A stretch of DNA of 64,000 bases. Origin: Plectosphaerella cucumerina. Its lineage: Eukaryota; Ascomycota; Sordariomycetes; Glomerellales; Plectosphaerellaceae. The stretch is taken from positions 310,001 to 374,000 of the forward strand of contig JAGPXD010000004.1 in assembly GCA_020746995.1 (NCBI GenBank). The letters are read 5' to 3'. Numbering within the stretch: the first letter of the stretch is position 1; each line of letters begins with the position of its first letter. Under the pieces are notes generated by a model, which saw only the letters and a program-made list of their open reading frames with translations, did not search any database and was not told where the DNA came from. Both the position numbers and the translations under genes were made by a program. Positions 12,379 to 23,051 of the stretch are shown one piece after another.

Positions 12379-14249
12379 TCAGGCTGACCGCCTGAAAGGG
12401 ACCGTGTCGACTGGCAACACCAATCCTACCAGGCCGATGACGATGTAACAAGCACATGACACCCAGATTGGGGCACTGGTGGTGACATCTGCGAAAGTGG
12501 CAATGAACGGAGCAGTAAGGGAAGCGGCACGGCCGGTGGCCATGAGAAGACCGTTGCCCAGTCCACGGTTCTCCACGCTCAGAGACTGAGGAGTGTATCT
12601 GTGCCTGGGTCAATCATCCGCTCCTAGAAATCAGAACATGAGAATGGGAGGAAGCCTACGCATAGATGACGGCATACAAGGCGTTGAGCCAAAAGTTGAT
12701 CATGCAGGAGAAGCCCAGGTTTTGCCCGGCATTTCTCACCGTGGTGAAGGCGCCGGAAAATGCCGCGCATGCCGCGCCTGTGATGATCAAGGATCTTCGG
12801 GACAGGAACCACTTGTGTGATACCATCCACATGCTCAGGATGGGGCCGAAGATTCCGACAACTGAGGAGACAGACCAGTCACGGTAGGTCGTGTAGTTGC
12901 TGGTGTCGCCAAAGTTGGCGCCATTGGCGCGTAGGTAGTACGGCAGGAAGATGGTGTACAATGGATAGCTGTACTCGTCAGTCAGCCCATCTTGCGATGA
13001 AATAAAGTGGAAGATGACGGAGCAACTCACGCAATGCCGATCAGCATCCACATTGTGGTCAGACAGCTCATGAGGCGAAGCTGCTTCCCACCAGAGAACA
13101 AACCAGCCAGACGCCTGATGTTCTCCCGGACTGACTTCTCTGATGTCTCCGTGCGAACAGATTGATCAAACTCCTCAATGGAAATTCTGTAGTCCAGTTT
13201 GTTCACGGCGCTCATCTGATTGAGGACATCGACGGCTTCTTGGTAGCGGCCACATGACACCAGCCACTTGGGGGACTCAAAGGTTCGCATGATGAAGGCT
13301 CTCACGAGTGCCATGATAAGGCAGAGGCCTCCGAGAGTGATGTAGAGGTATCGCCAACCCATGTTTGCTGACCTTGGGCAAGTTTCCGGGGTGGCCTCAG
13401 GGGGGCAGCCATAGGGGACGAGGAGTGCCCAGGCTGTTCACATCCAGCGTGGTTAGCTCTCTTCCGAGAATCAGGAGTAGGGATTGTGAGTGTAACGAGA
13501 CTTACCAATCAACCCGGCGACGGTGTTTCCAAGTCCCCAGATACTGGCAAGCCCACACAATACCCACGTCCAGTTGCTCGGAATGCTTTCCGCGAGGATG
13601 GTCAAGTCAATTGCAACTGGTACGTAACATGTCAGAATCGCCTCGACGGGGCTCGGAAGAGGGTCGACGCACGGTTTCCTCCGCCAAAGAAGCCACATAG
13701 TGTGACAAAGCAGTTCAGAGCTGCCCAGTTGGGAGCAGATGCCGAGATCATGGCGACGATCGAGATGCCAAAGATGGAAATCTGCCAAATGGTTCTTCGC
13801 CCGAAGTTGTCTGCGCTCACGCCGAGGACGACCGCGCCTGCGAGAAGACCGGCGTAGAGGGCGACGGGAAGAAGGGTCGGGTAGGTTGGGGCGAACTCGG
13901 GGATGGTCTGGGGCCCGACCAGAGACACGGAAACGAGCAGCATCTTTTGTATACCGCGTCAGCTTAACGAGCTCTCAATGGGCTTTGTGCTCTGCAATCA
14001 AATTTCTACCTGGTCCGCGAGGAAGCCGAATCCGCAAGACAAGGCCAGCTGCCATTGGACCTTTCCGAACCCAATGGCATCAATGGCTCTCTCCACGGCG
14101 AAGAGGTTGGCATCGACGGCGTCGGGAAGACGATGCATGACATCCGCCACGCCCTCTGCGTTGCTCGGTACTGCCACTATCATGTTCTTCTCGGTGTCGT
14201 GACTGGCACTGGGGTTGCCGATGTCGGATGATTCCGAAGTAGCCGCCAT
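12379..14249 (-). CDS. MFS transporter, sugar/SVOP-type
   Basis: A 12-helix major facilitator likely importing the cluster substrate. The N-terminal cytoplasmic segment (MAATSESSDIGNPSAS) is followed by the first helix containing CGFGFLADQ. The MFS signature after helix 2 is SADNFGRRT. GFFGGGN joins LAIDLTILAESIPS once a 54-nt intron near 13621-13675 is removed. Further introns are inferred near 13945-14010, 13440-13502, 12968-13029 and 12601-12656. The C-terminal half contains YTPQSLSVENRGLGNG, equivalent to the second-half signature of SP-family carriers. It is divergent from the cupin gene. Substrate specificity cannot be read from sequence. Confidence 0.88.
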
Positions 14250-14822
14250 GGCTGAGATGGCGAGATGGGAAAGGGGGTGGTGAGGAGTGGTAGAGTACAG
14301 TGCCTGGCTTCAGACTTCAAGATGAAGCAAGGTGTAGAAAGTAGAAACTGATGCCGAAAGACCAGTCATGAAGAGCTGATTCGCAACGCCATGTCTTATA
14401 CAAGTATGAGTAGCTGTCACGATGCCCCTTCCCAGGCTTCCCCAGATTCCAGCCCCCTGGGTAGCTTGATAGCGCCATTGACGGGCCAAGACCGCGAATC
14501 GGTGGCAAGGAACCCTCCTCCGCCCGCTAGCGAGTCATTCTAAAGATAGGAAGAGGCCCGTGTCTTGATTACCCCGGATTCTTCGGCTGCTTTCCTCGTT
14601 GTCTACGGGAGCTGAACCTCGTGGCTCAGGAGAAGTGGGGACGGACCGCCACGGATCGGACTCCGGGCCCGCTCCGGACCATGACGGCTATCTCGGTATC
14701 CCTGCGATGGCTGCCAATCCCGAGTGATCAGATTCCAGTTGATAAGCCCGAAGATAGCACATCTCGTCGGCGAGGAGCGGCTAGCCATCCTCGGCAAGTC
14801 AGAAATCCGGAAGTTTCGCAAG
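14250..14822. promoter_or_regulatory. Divergent promoter, MFS transporter / cupin
   Basis: A 573-bp interval between head-to-head genes. It holds the second exact copy of GGGCCCGCTCCGGAC (14665-14679). Immediately before it, ACTCC extends the element to CTCCGGGCCCG, which recurs on the minus strand of the third divergent promoter at 17471-17481. Confidence 0.55.
14665..14679 (+). promoter_or_regulatory. Shared 15-mer, copy B
   Basis: GGGCCCGCTCCGGAC, about 145 bp before the cupin start and 416 bp before the MFS start. Exact match to 6943-6957. Confidence 0.45.
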
Positions 14823-15555
14823 ATGGCCATCACAGCTTCCATGTCCACGCCGGTCGAGTGCTTCATGCTGCCTCCAACTCCAGACGCGCCAAACAGCCCT
14901 CTACCCGTGCTTCTCTACCGCAATGTCCTGCCAAGCCCTAGGGACGAAGACTCGGCTACTGCCTTCCTGACCCGCCATGCCTGGGAGAAACGCGTATGTT
15001 CCAACCATCTCTGTTGTATAGAAGAAGTCAACACATACAGTCATTGTTGAATGTTAACGGATGTCAGGGGACTTGGGGACACATTGACATCCGGCACTTC
15101 CATCCCAACAGCCACGAATGCTATGGTGAGACTATCATCTTATACGCTCTGTACTTGTCTGCTGACATTTGCCCTACAGGCATCTTCCGAGGCCATTCCA
15201 AGCTTCTCATTGGCAGAATCCAAGAGGGCAAGGGTCAAGAAATCAACGTCAAACAGGGCGATGTAATACTTCTTCCAGCAGGAACAGCCCATTCCTCGTT
15301 GGACAGCTCAGAAGACTATCGATACATCGGCGTGTATCCAAAGGTGCGCCTATTTTGTGTTTTTTCCCGTCAGATAGTAGCGACTGATGAGTCTCTCAGG
15401 GATGTCCCATGTGGAGGAACGAAATGGGAAAGTCTCCCTCATTCAAGTTTGCGTCAGAAATCAAAGATGTCGCCATGCCAACTGAGGATCCTGTGTATGG
15501 CGCTGAAGGGCCTCTTCTTCGGCTCTGGAGCCCAAAGGTTCTAGCTAGACTTTGA
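14823..15555 (+). CDS. YjlB-type cupin
   Basis: A small single-domain cupin of the YjlB group, a beta-barrel family whose enzymatic role is largely unassigned. Four exons (14823-14993, 15068-15125, 15180-15343, 15400-15555) give 182 residues. Cupin motif 1 is seen as HFHPNSHECYGIFRG, motif 2 as GDVILLPAGTAHSSL. The conserved tail DPVYGAEGPLLRLW is diagnostic of the YjlB group. The start at 14823 (MAITASMSTPVE) is chosen; a second ATG lies at 14841, and an in-frame ATG at 14724 would add an unlikely extension. It converges with the sulfur permease with only 46 bp between the stops. The metal ligands look complete for His/Glu positions. Confidence 0.85.
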
Positions 15556-15601
15556 TCGTGAATTCAACAAAAGGGAATGATCTCGCTGTGGTATACTAAT
15601 G

Positions 15602-16657
15602 CTAATTGACAAGTGCAAAGGTGAGGATTGCTGCGGAGAACATGGACATGACGGTGATGAAGCTCGCCGTCGAGAGCAGCGCAATGCCGCTGATGCCGTG
15701 GCCGCTCGTGCACCCGCCGGCAACTCTCGCCCCCAGGCAGATGAGAAGGCCGCCGATAAATGCTCCCAGGGGCTGAACGCCGCTTGGCAAGGTCCCGGCT
15801 CCAAGGCTCGGGACAGTAGTGGCCAACGCCCAGGCCCCCATGACCACGCCGGTAGAAAAGACAATGCTTGAATGGGAAGAGGGCTCATTCTTTGTGTTTC
15901 CACCCGTGATCACCCACCAGAAATAGTTTCCAACCTCCTCGTACGACGTCGAGACTCCCAGCATCGACTTGCGCAAGACAAGTGAGATAAGCTGGGAGAG
16001 ACCAATAAGAAGGCCGCCGACAACGGGAGAAATGACGGAGGGGCCTAGAGGGGCTTGTGTCTGAATGGCAAGTATACCGAGCGCGAAAAGAGTCTCGAGG
16101 CCAACGAATGCTGTGGCTTTGCTGACACCTGATTGCTCGTGGATCGTCAACACTCCCGGTGTGTCGGTAGTGGTTGATCTTGACGCGATCCATCGTTTGA
16201 GAAAGCCTGACCACAAGACGCCTCCAACAAAGGCACCCTGTAGAGAATACAGTCCAGAAGTCAGGCCCACGCCGACCTGGGCAAGGACTGTGCCTGGACA
16301 TGACCCGGAGATGGCCATGCCTGCGCCAAGGAGTGCTCCGCCGACGATGTTGCCATCATAGGAGGCAATGCCGAGGCTTGACGGAGTTCGTGGGTTCTGT
16401 TTGGCGTGTCCAGCCGCAGTCATGGCAGTAACAATGAGTCTGAAGGGAGGCAGTATCAGTAAATGTGCCATCTGATGATTCAAGGGCTGGAACTTGAGAG
16501 AAACTCAAACGCACGTGCTGCTGGCGGACGCTGTCAGAAAGGTCTGAAGCATCTGAAAGTTGCTAAAGTCGAATTGGCCAAGAATCACCGACGGCTGGTA
16601 CATGCCCGAAGCCACCAAGGCGGCGCCGAAAGCAGCCCCAGAAAGAATCGTGGACAT
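15602..16657 (-). CDS. YeeE/YedE sulfur permease, two half-units fused
   Basis: An integral membrane protein of the YeeE/YedE (thiosulfate/sulfur transport) family, 326 residues, with one intron at 16440-16514. The N-terminal half resembles the partner half-permease of bacterial systems (SGMYQPSVILGQFDF, then SGSCPGTVLAQVG). The C-terminal half has the family hallmark GARVAGGCTSGHGISG. Each half has a conserved cysteine in these loops (SCPG and GGCTSG), the residues implicated in handling sulfur in this family. Most of the protein is hydrophobic with many Gly-rich helices. It is divergent from the MBL-fold gene, which in bacteria is the usual partner. The start at 16657 (MSTILSGAAFG) fits the first helix. 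Confidence 0.88.
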
Positions 16658-17791
16658 GGCGAAAAGGGGGTGGTAAAGATGAGGCGGTGAAACTCGAGGG
16701 TGCAGTCCAACCAGATTTGATGCAGAATCGACCTCGACTTTAATACCCCCCGGGAATAGATTAAGGGCATGAATTAGCATTTCCATATCCCGAGACTTGA
16801 CACTCTCCCTGCCTGGAATTGGACCCCGATCGAAAATGGCGTGCCTGGGTAGTTGCGCTTGCCGTTGTGTTTGGTCCCCGACGGCACCAGGTCCCCGAAC
16901 TAGCACTGCGCCAGTCGCCGACTACCCCTGACTCGGGCCCCGAGACGTGGGAGAAGATGGAAGGGATTCAATGCGCCACGAACAGATGCCCGGGATTATG
17001 ATATCATTTCTTCGGCAGTTCTCTTCATCCTATCCCTGTCGGAGCCAAACCCTCCGGACCGCAGGGTCGGGTCTGTCGCCTCTGGGTGTGCGAGCTGGTC
17101 TCCGTGTTGCGACGCTTTTCGGGGGCAGGTATCGGACTAGGCCAGGCTCGTGAGTACTTCTCTGGAGGCCTTGAATTTTCTTCAAGGATTGCAATTTTCT
17201 CGGACTCAAGAATGGCCATGTGTGGAGGTCGTCTCGCTTCGTTCCCCAGATATCAATCGGATATCTCCCCTAGTAGACCACCAGTCACCCCTTTTTGCAT
17301 ACATGTAAGTGGGAAACAAACCCCCGAGACCGACCGGTTGGGGAACCCGGTCGCTAAATGTTAGTGTCCGGGGCAGATTAGGCCTGACCCGGGCAGCATC
17401 TCGGAGTGGACCCCGGAGACCACTCTTCGGCGTTCATTGATTCACAATCGCACTGAAGAAGCCGGCATGTCGGGCCCGGAGCTCCTGATTTCAAATCAAA
17501 AAGAATGCCGAAGGTATCGCCTTGGCTGTCTGCCTGGATGCTGCCGACAGGTGGCATTGTGTTCGGTGATCACTGATGCCCTCTGAACGTCTCCGGGCAT
17601 ACCGAGCAGCCGCACGTTAAGTTCGGTAATGCCTACAGCTCCGAAACTCAAGCTGGTGTTCGGCGACCATGGCTTCGTCTCATGACCATAAGTATGGGCA
17701 TGTCTGTCTCAGAGCTCCATGACTTGCTGTTTTCCTTCCTCACAGATCAAATTCCTCAACTTCACCGCTCAAAGTGCATCATTCGACCATC
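16658..17791. promoter_or_regulatory. Divergent promoter, YeeE/YedE / MBL dioxygenase
   Basis: A 1.13-kb interval between head-to-head genes. Four copies of GGNCCCCGA lie within 123 bp (16821, 16873, 16890, 16935) and a related GGACCCCGG at 17408. CGGGCCCGGAG at 17471-17481 is the reverse complement of the CTCCGGGCCCG that contains copy B of the shared element. No domain-bearing ORF is seen. Confidence 0.55.
16821..16943 (+). repeat. Four GGNCCCCGA direct repeats
   Basis: Copies at 16821-16829, 16873-16881, 16890-16898 and 16935-16943, all in the same orientation, 120-165 bp before the permease start on the other strand. The spacing is irregular (52, 17 and 45 bp), more like clustered binding sites than a tandem duplication. 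Confidence 0.6.
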
Positions 17792-18760
17792 ATGGCTGTT
17801 CATGAACCCATCATTCATCATCTCTTCCACCCAGGAACAGGGACCTGGCAGTTCGTTGTTGCCGATCCCGTCACCAAGTCCGCAGTCATCATCGACCCTG
17901 TGCTCGACTTCGACCCAGCCATAGCGACCATTTCAACCCCGTCTGCGGACGAGCTCCTCTCTCTGGTGCAGGAGCAAGGATACACCGTCGAGAGACTGTT
18001 AGAAACACACGCCCATGCCGACCACCTCACAGCCTCGGGCTATCTGCAAGCACGTCTCGCTGAGCGACAGAACTCTCGCCCTGCTACTGGCATCGGCAAG
18101 AGGATCACTCAGGTGCAAGAGACATTTGCTCCTCGCTACGGCATACCCCTGGAAGAATACCAGGACGTTTTCGACCATCTCTTTGAAGACGACGAAGTCT
18201 TCACGATTGGTAACATCGAGGCCAAGGCCATGCATCTCCCCGGTCACACCCCTGACCACATGGGGTACCTCATCGGAGGTAGGAAACCGCCGACCCCTGA
18301 GTCTGTCAACGATCTTTTGCTGACTGCCCTCACCTCATCAGGAAACCTGTTCTGTGGCGACTCTCTATTCAACGCCGATGTAGGGTCGGCTCGGTGCGAC
18401 TTTCCAGGCGGCAACGCCAACGACTTGTACGGCTCAGTCCGCAAGGTCCTTGCCCTCCCGGGACACTACAAACTCTGGACTGGGCACGACTACCCTCCGG
18501 GTGGCGAGGGCCGTAAAGATCCTCTCCCTTATCAGACTGTTGAGGAGCAAAAGGAAAGAAACAAGCACCTGCGAGACGGTGTTGCCGAGGAGGAGTTTGT
18601 GGCATGGAGGCGGGAGCGCGACGGTGGACTTGGACAGCCCCGGCTGATTCACTACGCATTGCAGGTCAATGTGAGGGGCGGAAGGCTCCCCAAGCCGAGC
18701 AGTACTGGTGATCAGATGCTGCGGATGCCTCTCAAGCTCGGAGCGCTTTCTCGTTGGTGA
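17792..18760 (+). CDS. MBL-fold persulfide (sulfur) dioxygenase, Blh-like
   Basis: A metallo-beta-lactamase-fold protein of the ETHE1/Blh group, which oxidises glutathione persulfide to sulfite with a single iron. The metal motif is THAHADHL; the following ligands appear as GHTPDHMGY and FCGDSLFNADVGSARCDFPGG, then GHDYPPGG. One in-frame 63-nt intron at 18279-18341 interrupts YLIGG/NLFCGD; removal gives 301 residues and an unbroken domain. The start at 17792 (MAVHEPIIHH) is preferred over 17774. The C-terminal EEEFVAWRRERDGGLGQP and LQVNVRGGRLP match the bacterial Blh type rather than classical fungal glyoxalase II. Pairing with a YeeE/YedE permease supports a role in H2S or persulfide handling. 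Confidence 0.88.
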   Translation: MAVHEPIIHHLFHPGTGTWQFVVADPVTKSAVIIDPVLDFDPAIATISTPSADELLSLVQEQGYTVERLLETHAHADHLTASGYLQARLAERQNSRPATGIGKRITQVQETFAPRYGIPLEEYQDVFDHLFEDDEVFTIGNIEAKAMHLPGHTPDHMGYLIGGRKPPTPESVNDLLLTALTSSGNLFCGDSLFNADVGSARCDFPGGNANDLYGSVRKVLALPGHYKLWTGHDYPPGGEGRKDPLPYQTVEEQKERNKHLRDGVAEEEFVAWRRERDGGLGQPRLIHYALQVNVRGGRLPKPSSTGDQMLRMPLKLGALSRW

Positions 18761-20151
18761 CATTCTCGGCCGTCGTCAGGATGGGCCATGACGTTGTAGG
18801 TAAGGTACACGCGATGTGTCGAGAGAAGGTAGCCAGAGGACAAGCATAGCCAGTCTCCTTGCTTCGTCAGCAATTGAAGCCCCGCGACATCAATGCACCT
18901 CGCGCGAGTCGACATCACGATGTCCCAATCTTTGCGGAACATCTCGGGTCCTACGGCGAAGTTGTCCGTGGCGATGTCATGGACCGGAGCGAACGCCGGT
19001 GATAGTCCCGGGATATCGGTGACCACAGCAAGTAACGGCGCGCCCCTTTCACGGGGAGAAAACGTGGTACTTCAGGCGTATTTAAGGTCTCTTCCCGTAA
19101 CGTTGCTTGGCAGGCTCATCAAGTTCCGAGACGTGGATCCTACGCGCCCTGCAATCGCTATAATCGGGGCGTCTTTGCAAATGGTTAAGTAACAGATCAG
19201 GGGCTAGTTCCACTGATGCCGTGTTAGTGCCCGCGAAACGGCTCTTTTCGCGTAATAGCCTGTGCTGACTCGAGCAGGGAGGCTCTCGGATTCTGACGAC
19301 CACGGTCCCGGTTTTTAGATTCTGCTATCGAATATTGCCATGGTTTGAACGTAAGATGCTCGTTGGGTCGATGGAAGAGAAGACTGAGGCAAAGGAGACA
19401 CGCCGGGTTTGAAGCCTCAAGTCCAAAGCTGGAACTCAGCTTCCAAGAACTTGTACCTGGATAGAAGACCTCCGTTTGCTCACCGTTCGCATCCGCCTTC
19501 TCGAACATCCATCCGCCTGCATGCCAAGCCGATCTAAGATATCCTCGTCCCACTTCCCGGCGACCAACTCCCGAGCCGCATCCACCTCCTGACCTCATCG
19601 CGAGCCTCTCACCCACCAAAGGCACCAACATCAAACACAACCCGAACAAGAAGATCCTTCCCTTCAACAGAATCCTGTATTTGCAAACTTTTACATACAA
19701 CGCTACCGACCTCGCGGCCCCCCCGTTGCCCGTCCGATGTAGGCCCCCTCATCCCGGCTTCTCCGGTCTGGGGAACACCTGGAAGAGCCAGGACGTTCGC
19801 GGAGAAGGCCTTCTACCCCAAGGTCTGCGGTGGAGAGTGTATGGAGAATCCCGCGGGATCCATAGACGTCGGGGTGTCCTCACAGAAAAAAAACAAGAGG
19901 TGCCGCTGGAGACGAAAATTTGCATAGGTATTTCCCGCTCGCCGTTATCGCTTGCCAGTGCCCTCGCCCCCTCGACCGCCTTCGGTTTCAGCCGGCAGCC
20001 ATCGCCTTGAAAAGTCGCGGCTCCCGTCTCCTGTCCTTGGGCTTGTCTTACTCCTGCCACTCGATCTTCTCTCTCCTTTGGTCCCCCGTCCTCACTGTCT
20101 CCCTTCACGCGTGTCCCCAGCCCCTCGAGTGACCACCCTCCAGTCAGCGCC
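18761..20151. other. Gene-free interval and long leader of amino-acid transporter
   Basis: About 1.4 kb. The left half has no recognisable feature. From about 19550 to 20150 the plus strand becomes strongly pyrimidine-rich, typical of a long fungal promoter and 5' leader. Several short upstream ORFs are present but unsupported. Confidence 0.5.
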
Positions 20152-21672
20152 ATGGCTGTCGAGAAAGCAGACAACGCCACCACGCCTGGTGCCATGGAGG
20201 AGCAGCGTGTGGGCGCCACCCCCCAGCAAGCCCAGGATCGTATCGAGAGCGACGATGCGAACGAGCTGCCTGCCGATGAGAAGGTTGCCACCCCCGATGT
20301 CCCGGCCGAGAACATCTTCAGCCAGGGCGGCGCCAACTACCGCACCCTGAGCTGCTGGGACACTGTTTTCGTCCTCCTCACCAACCAGATCGGCCTCGGC
20401 GTCCTGTCGCTCCCAGGCTGTCTGCAGGTCCTGGGCGTTATCCCCGGTCTGATCGGTATCATCGGAATCGGTCTCGTCTCCTACTACACTGCCTTCCAGC
20501 TGCTGCAGTTTTACAAGCGCTACCCCCATGTCGTCAACGTCGTCGACATGTGCGGCATCATCGGCGGTCGGTGGCTGGAGATCGTCGCGGGTCTCGGTCT
20601 CCTGATCAAGGTCATGTTCACCAGCGCCTCGGCGAGCGTGACGCTCTCCGTTGCCTTCAACACCCTCAGCGGACACGCCTTCTGCACCGTGGCGTTCCTG
20701 ACCATCGCCGTCGTCGCCAACTGGATCCTCTGCCTGCCGAGGACCGTCAAGTTCGTGTCCCAGACCGGCATCCCTTCGACCGTCAGCATCGTGGCCGCCG
20801 CACTCATTGTCATGATCTCCCTGGGAGTGTCGGATCCTGCCCGCGCGCCCCCTGGCTGGGAGAAGGAGATCAAGATCGTCGGCAACCCCGGCTTCAGGGA
20901 CGCCGTCAATGCCTGCTTGAAGCTGTGCTACGCTTATGCCGCGAACATCAGGTGCGTAACCACAGTTCATCCATTCCTGAGATAGTGAGCATTGCTGACC
21001 AGATCCAGCTTCGTTTCCTACATGGCTGAGATGAAGGACCCTGTCAAGGACTTCCCCAAGGCCCTCGCCTGTCTCGAGGCCTTCTCCATCACCACTTACT
21101 CCGTCATCGCCGTTGCCATCTACTGTCTTGCCGGTCAGTACACGACCTCGCCCGCCCTGGGATCGGCCCCTACCATCGCCGCAAAGGCCGCCTACGGCGT
21201 CGTGCTGCCGGCCGTCTTCGCTACCGCCATGTCTTTTGGCCACACCGGTGCCAAGTACATGTACGTCGTTGCGATGCGATCCATGAAGGCCACACACCAG
21301 ATCACCGACAAGAGCGTCAAGTCGTGGAGCACCTGGATCGGCTGCGTCACCCTGTACTGGGTTCTCGTCTGGGTGCTCTCCAACGCTATCCCCATCTTCG
21401 ACTCGATCCTGGCCATCAGCTCGGCCACGACGATTGCTTGGTTCACCTTTGGACTCAGCGCCATCTTCTGGTTCCACCTCAACAAGGGCAGCATGTTCAG
21501 CAACTGGCTCATGATGATCCTGTTCGTGGTCAACGTCTTGCTCATTGTCCAGTCCCTCTTCATGAACGCCGCTGGACTATGGTCCTCCATCACCGAGCTT
21601 CTTGACATCTTCAACAGCGATAGCAGCAAGGTCAGAGGCGCCTTCTCCTGCGGTGACAACTCGGCCATCTAA
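20152..21672 (+). CDS. Amino-acid transporter, AAAP family (Mtr-like)
   Basis: A plasma-membrane proton/amino-acid symporter of the AAAP group similar to the Neurospora neutral amino-acid permease type. A hydrophilic, acidic N-terminus of about 60 residues precedes the first helix region (LLTNQIGLGVLSLPG). About eleven hydrophobic segments follow. The single intron 20952-21008 joins YAYAANI to SFVSYMAEMKDP, a conserved family stretch. Length about 487 residues. The start at 20152 has a good context (cgccATGG). It carries no obvious link to the catabolic genes on its left. Confidence 0.9.
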
Positions 21673-21798
21673 GACTGGGAGCACCGAAAATCTGGGGCAC
21701 CTGTTAGATCTCCTAGTCGTTGTATGTAGTCAAGCTGCCCGTAGAAAGCGCCTGTCATAAATGCTATCATACTTGTTCACATCTCTGTCTGGGTAGTC

Positions 21799-23051
21799 CT
21801 ACAGCTTAGGCTTCACCGCGACGCCGCCCTTCTGGACCTCGTAGTCTTTCCCCCTGTCCCATCCAAGCCAGCGTTGCAACACCTTCTCGCCGCCCTCACC
21901 TGGACCCAAAGGCACGCCAGTGTAGCCCTGTCCACTCACCCCTCGGCCCTGGCCTTGGTTGGGCCCGGCATTCTCCACGACGGCCAGACATGGCGTGTCC
22001 TTGAGGGTAACGGAAGGCCGCTGATCGCCCTCACGTTCTGCATTTGTTTCCAGCTCGCCATATTCGAGAACCGGCAAGCAGCAGGCATCTGTGCCGTCGA
22101 ACACGGCCTCCCATTCTGTCCTCGTCTTTGACTTGAAGGTCTCGGTAAAGAGAGCCCCCAATGCTGGCCATTCGTCCGGGTCGAATCTCCTGCTCTCCCA
22201 GTCCTGGCCTCCGAGACCCAGTCCCTTGATAAGAACCTTGAAGAACTGGGGCTCAAGTGCGCCAACGGACATGTACTTTCCATCCTTCGTCTCATACGTG
22301 TCGTAGTAGGGGCACCCACCGTCGAGAATGTTCCTGCCCCGGCCCCTATCGCCGAGAGGGGTCTTCAGCGCGAAGCGGGGGAAGGTCGCCAGGTAGCTGG
22401 AGCCGTCGACCATGTTCGCCTCCACGACCTGACCCTTCCCGCTAGCTTGCCGAGAAACTAGAGCAAGGAGGATGCCCTGGAAGAGTGTCCCTCCGCCCCC
22501 AGCGAAATCGGCCAGGATGTTCCACGGCGGGCGGGGCTTGTCGCCTTCTCGGCCCAGAAGACCGAGGGCACCAGAGACAGCCAAGTAGTTGATGTCATGG
22601 CCAGCCATGGCGGAGTACTTGCCGTCACGACGGAACCCCGTCATGCGGCCATAGATAAGCCGGGGATTGAGGGCGCACAGGACCTCAGGTCCGAGCCCAA
22701 GCTTTTCTAGAACTCCTGGTCGGAACGGATCGATCAGGACGTCAGCCTTGGCGGCAAGCTCCTTGACGAGAGCGATTCCATGCGGTGACTTGAGGTCCAC
22801 TGCTACCGAAAACTTGTGGCGGGCGAGCTGGTCGTCGGTAGGAGGCGCGGGCTCTGCCGCGTGAGTGACGCCTTTGATGGCTCGGTCAATACGTAGGACA
22901 TCCGCGCCGGCATCAGCGAGAAGCATTCCCGCGAAGGGACCTAGATCGTCAGCGAGGCGTCCGTTGACAGCAGCAACAATGGGGCCTCACCAGGCGCCAG
23001 TCCGGCAAACTCCAGGACCTTGAGGCCCGTCAGCGGGGGCGATAAGACCAT
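21799..23051 (-). CDS. CoA-transferase family III (CaiB/BaiF, AMACR-like)
   Basis: A family III CoA transferase or alpha-methylacyl-CoA racemase-like enzyme, 400 residues. Exon 1 (22991-23051) encodes MVLSPPLTGLKVLEFAGLAPG, and a 50-nt intron (22941-22990) leads into PFAGMLLADAGADVLRID, the typical N-terminal fold. The catalytic Asp region is seen in AGHDINYLAVSGALGLLG, as in AMACR. The C-terminal half has GGCPYYDTYETKDGKYMSVGALEPQFF, a racemase-branch signature. The likely role is in peroxisomal or mitochondrial branched-chain acyl-CoA metabolism, but a transferase activity cannot be excluded. No clear PTS1 at the end (KPKL). Confidence 0.88.

Noticed and set aside
17774..17791. Upstream start for the MBL dioxygenase
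   Set aside because: Adds six residues (MHHSTI) absent from the family pattern; 17792 begins right before the conserved fold.
4411..18760. Classical secondary-metabolite cluster
   Set aside because: No polyketide synthase, peptide synthetase, terpene synthase or prenyltransferase is present in the window; the enzyme set looks catabolic.
20092..21477. 461-codon minus-strand ORF over the amino-acid transporter
   Set aside because: Low-complexity Asp/Gly/His composition; shadow of the transporter exons.
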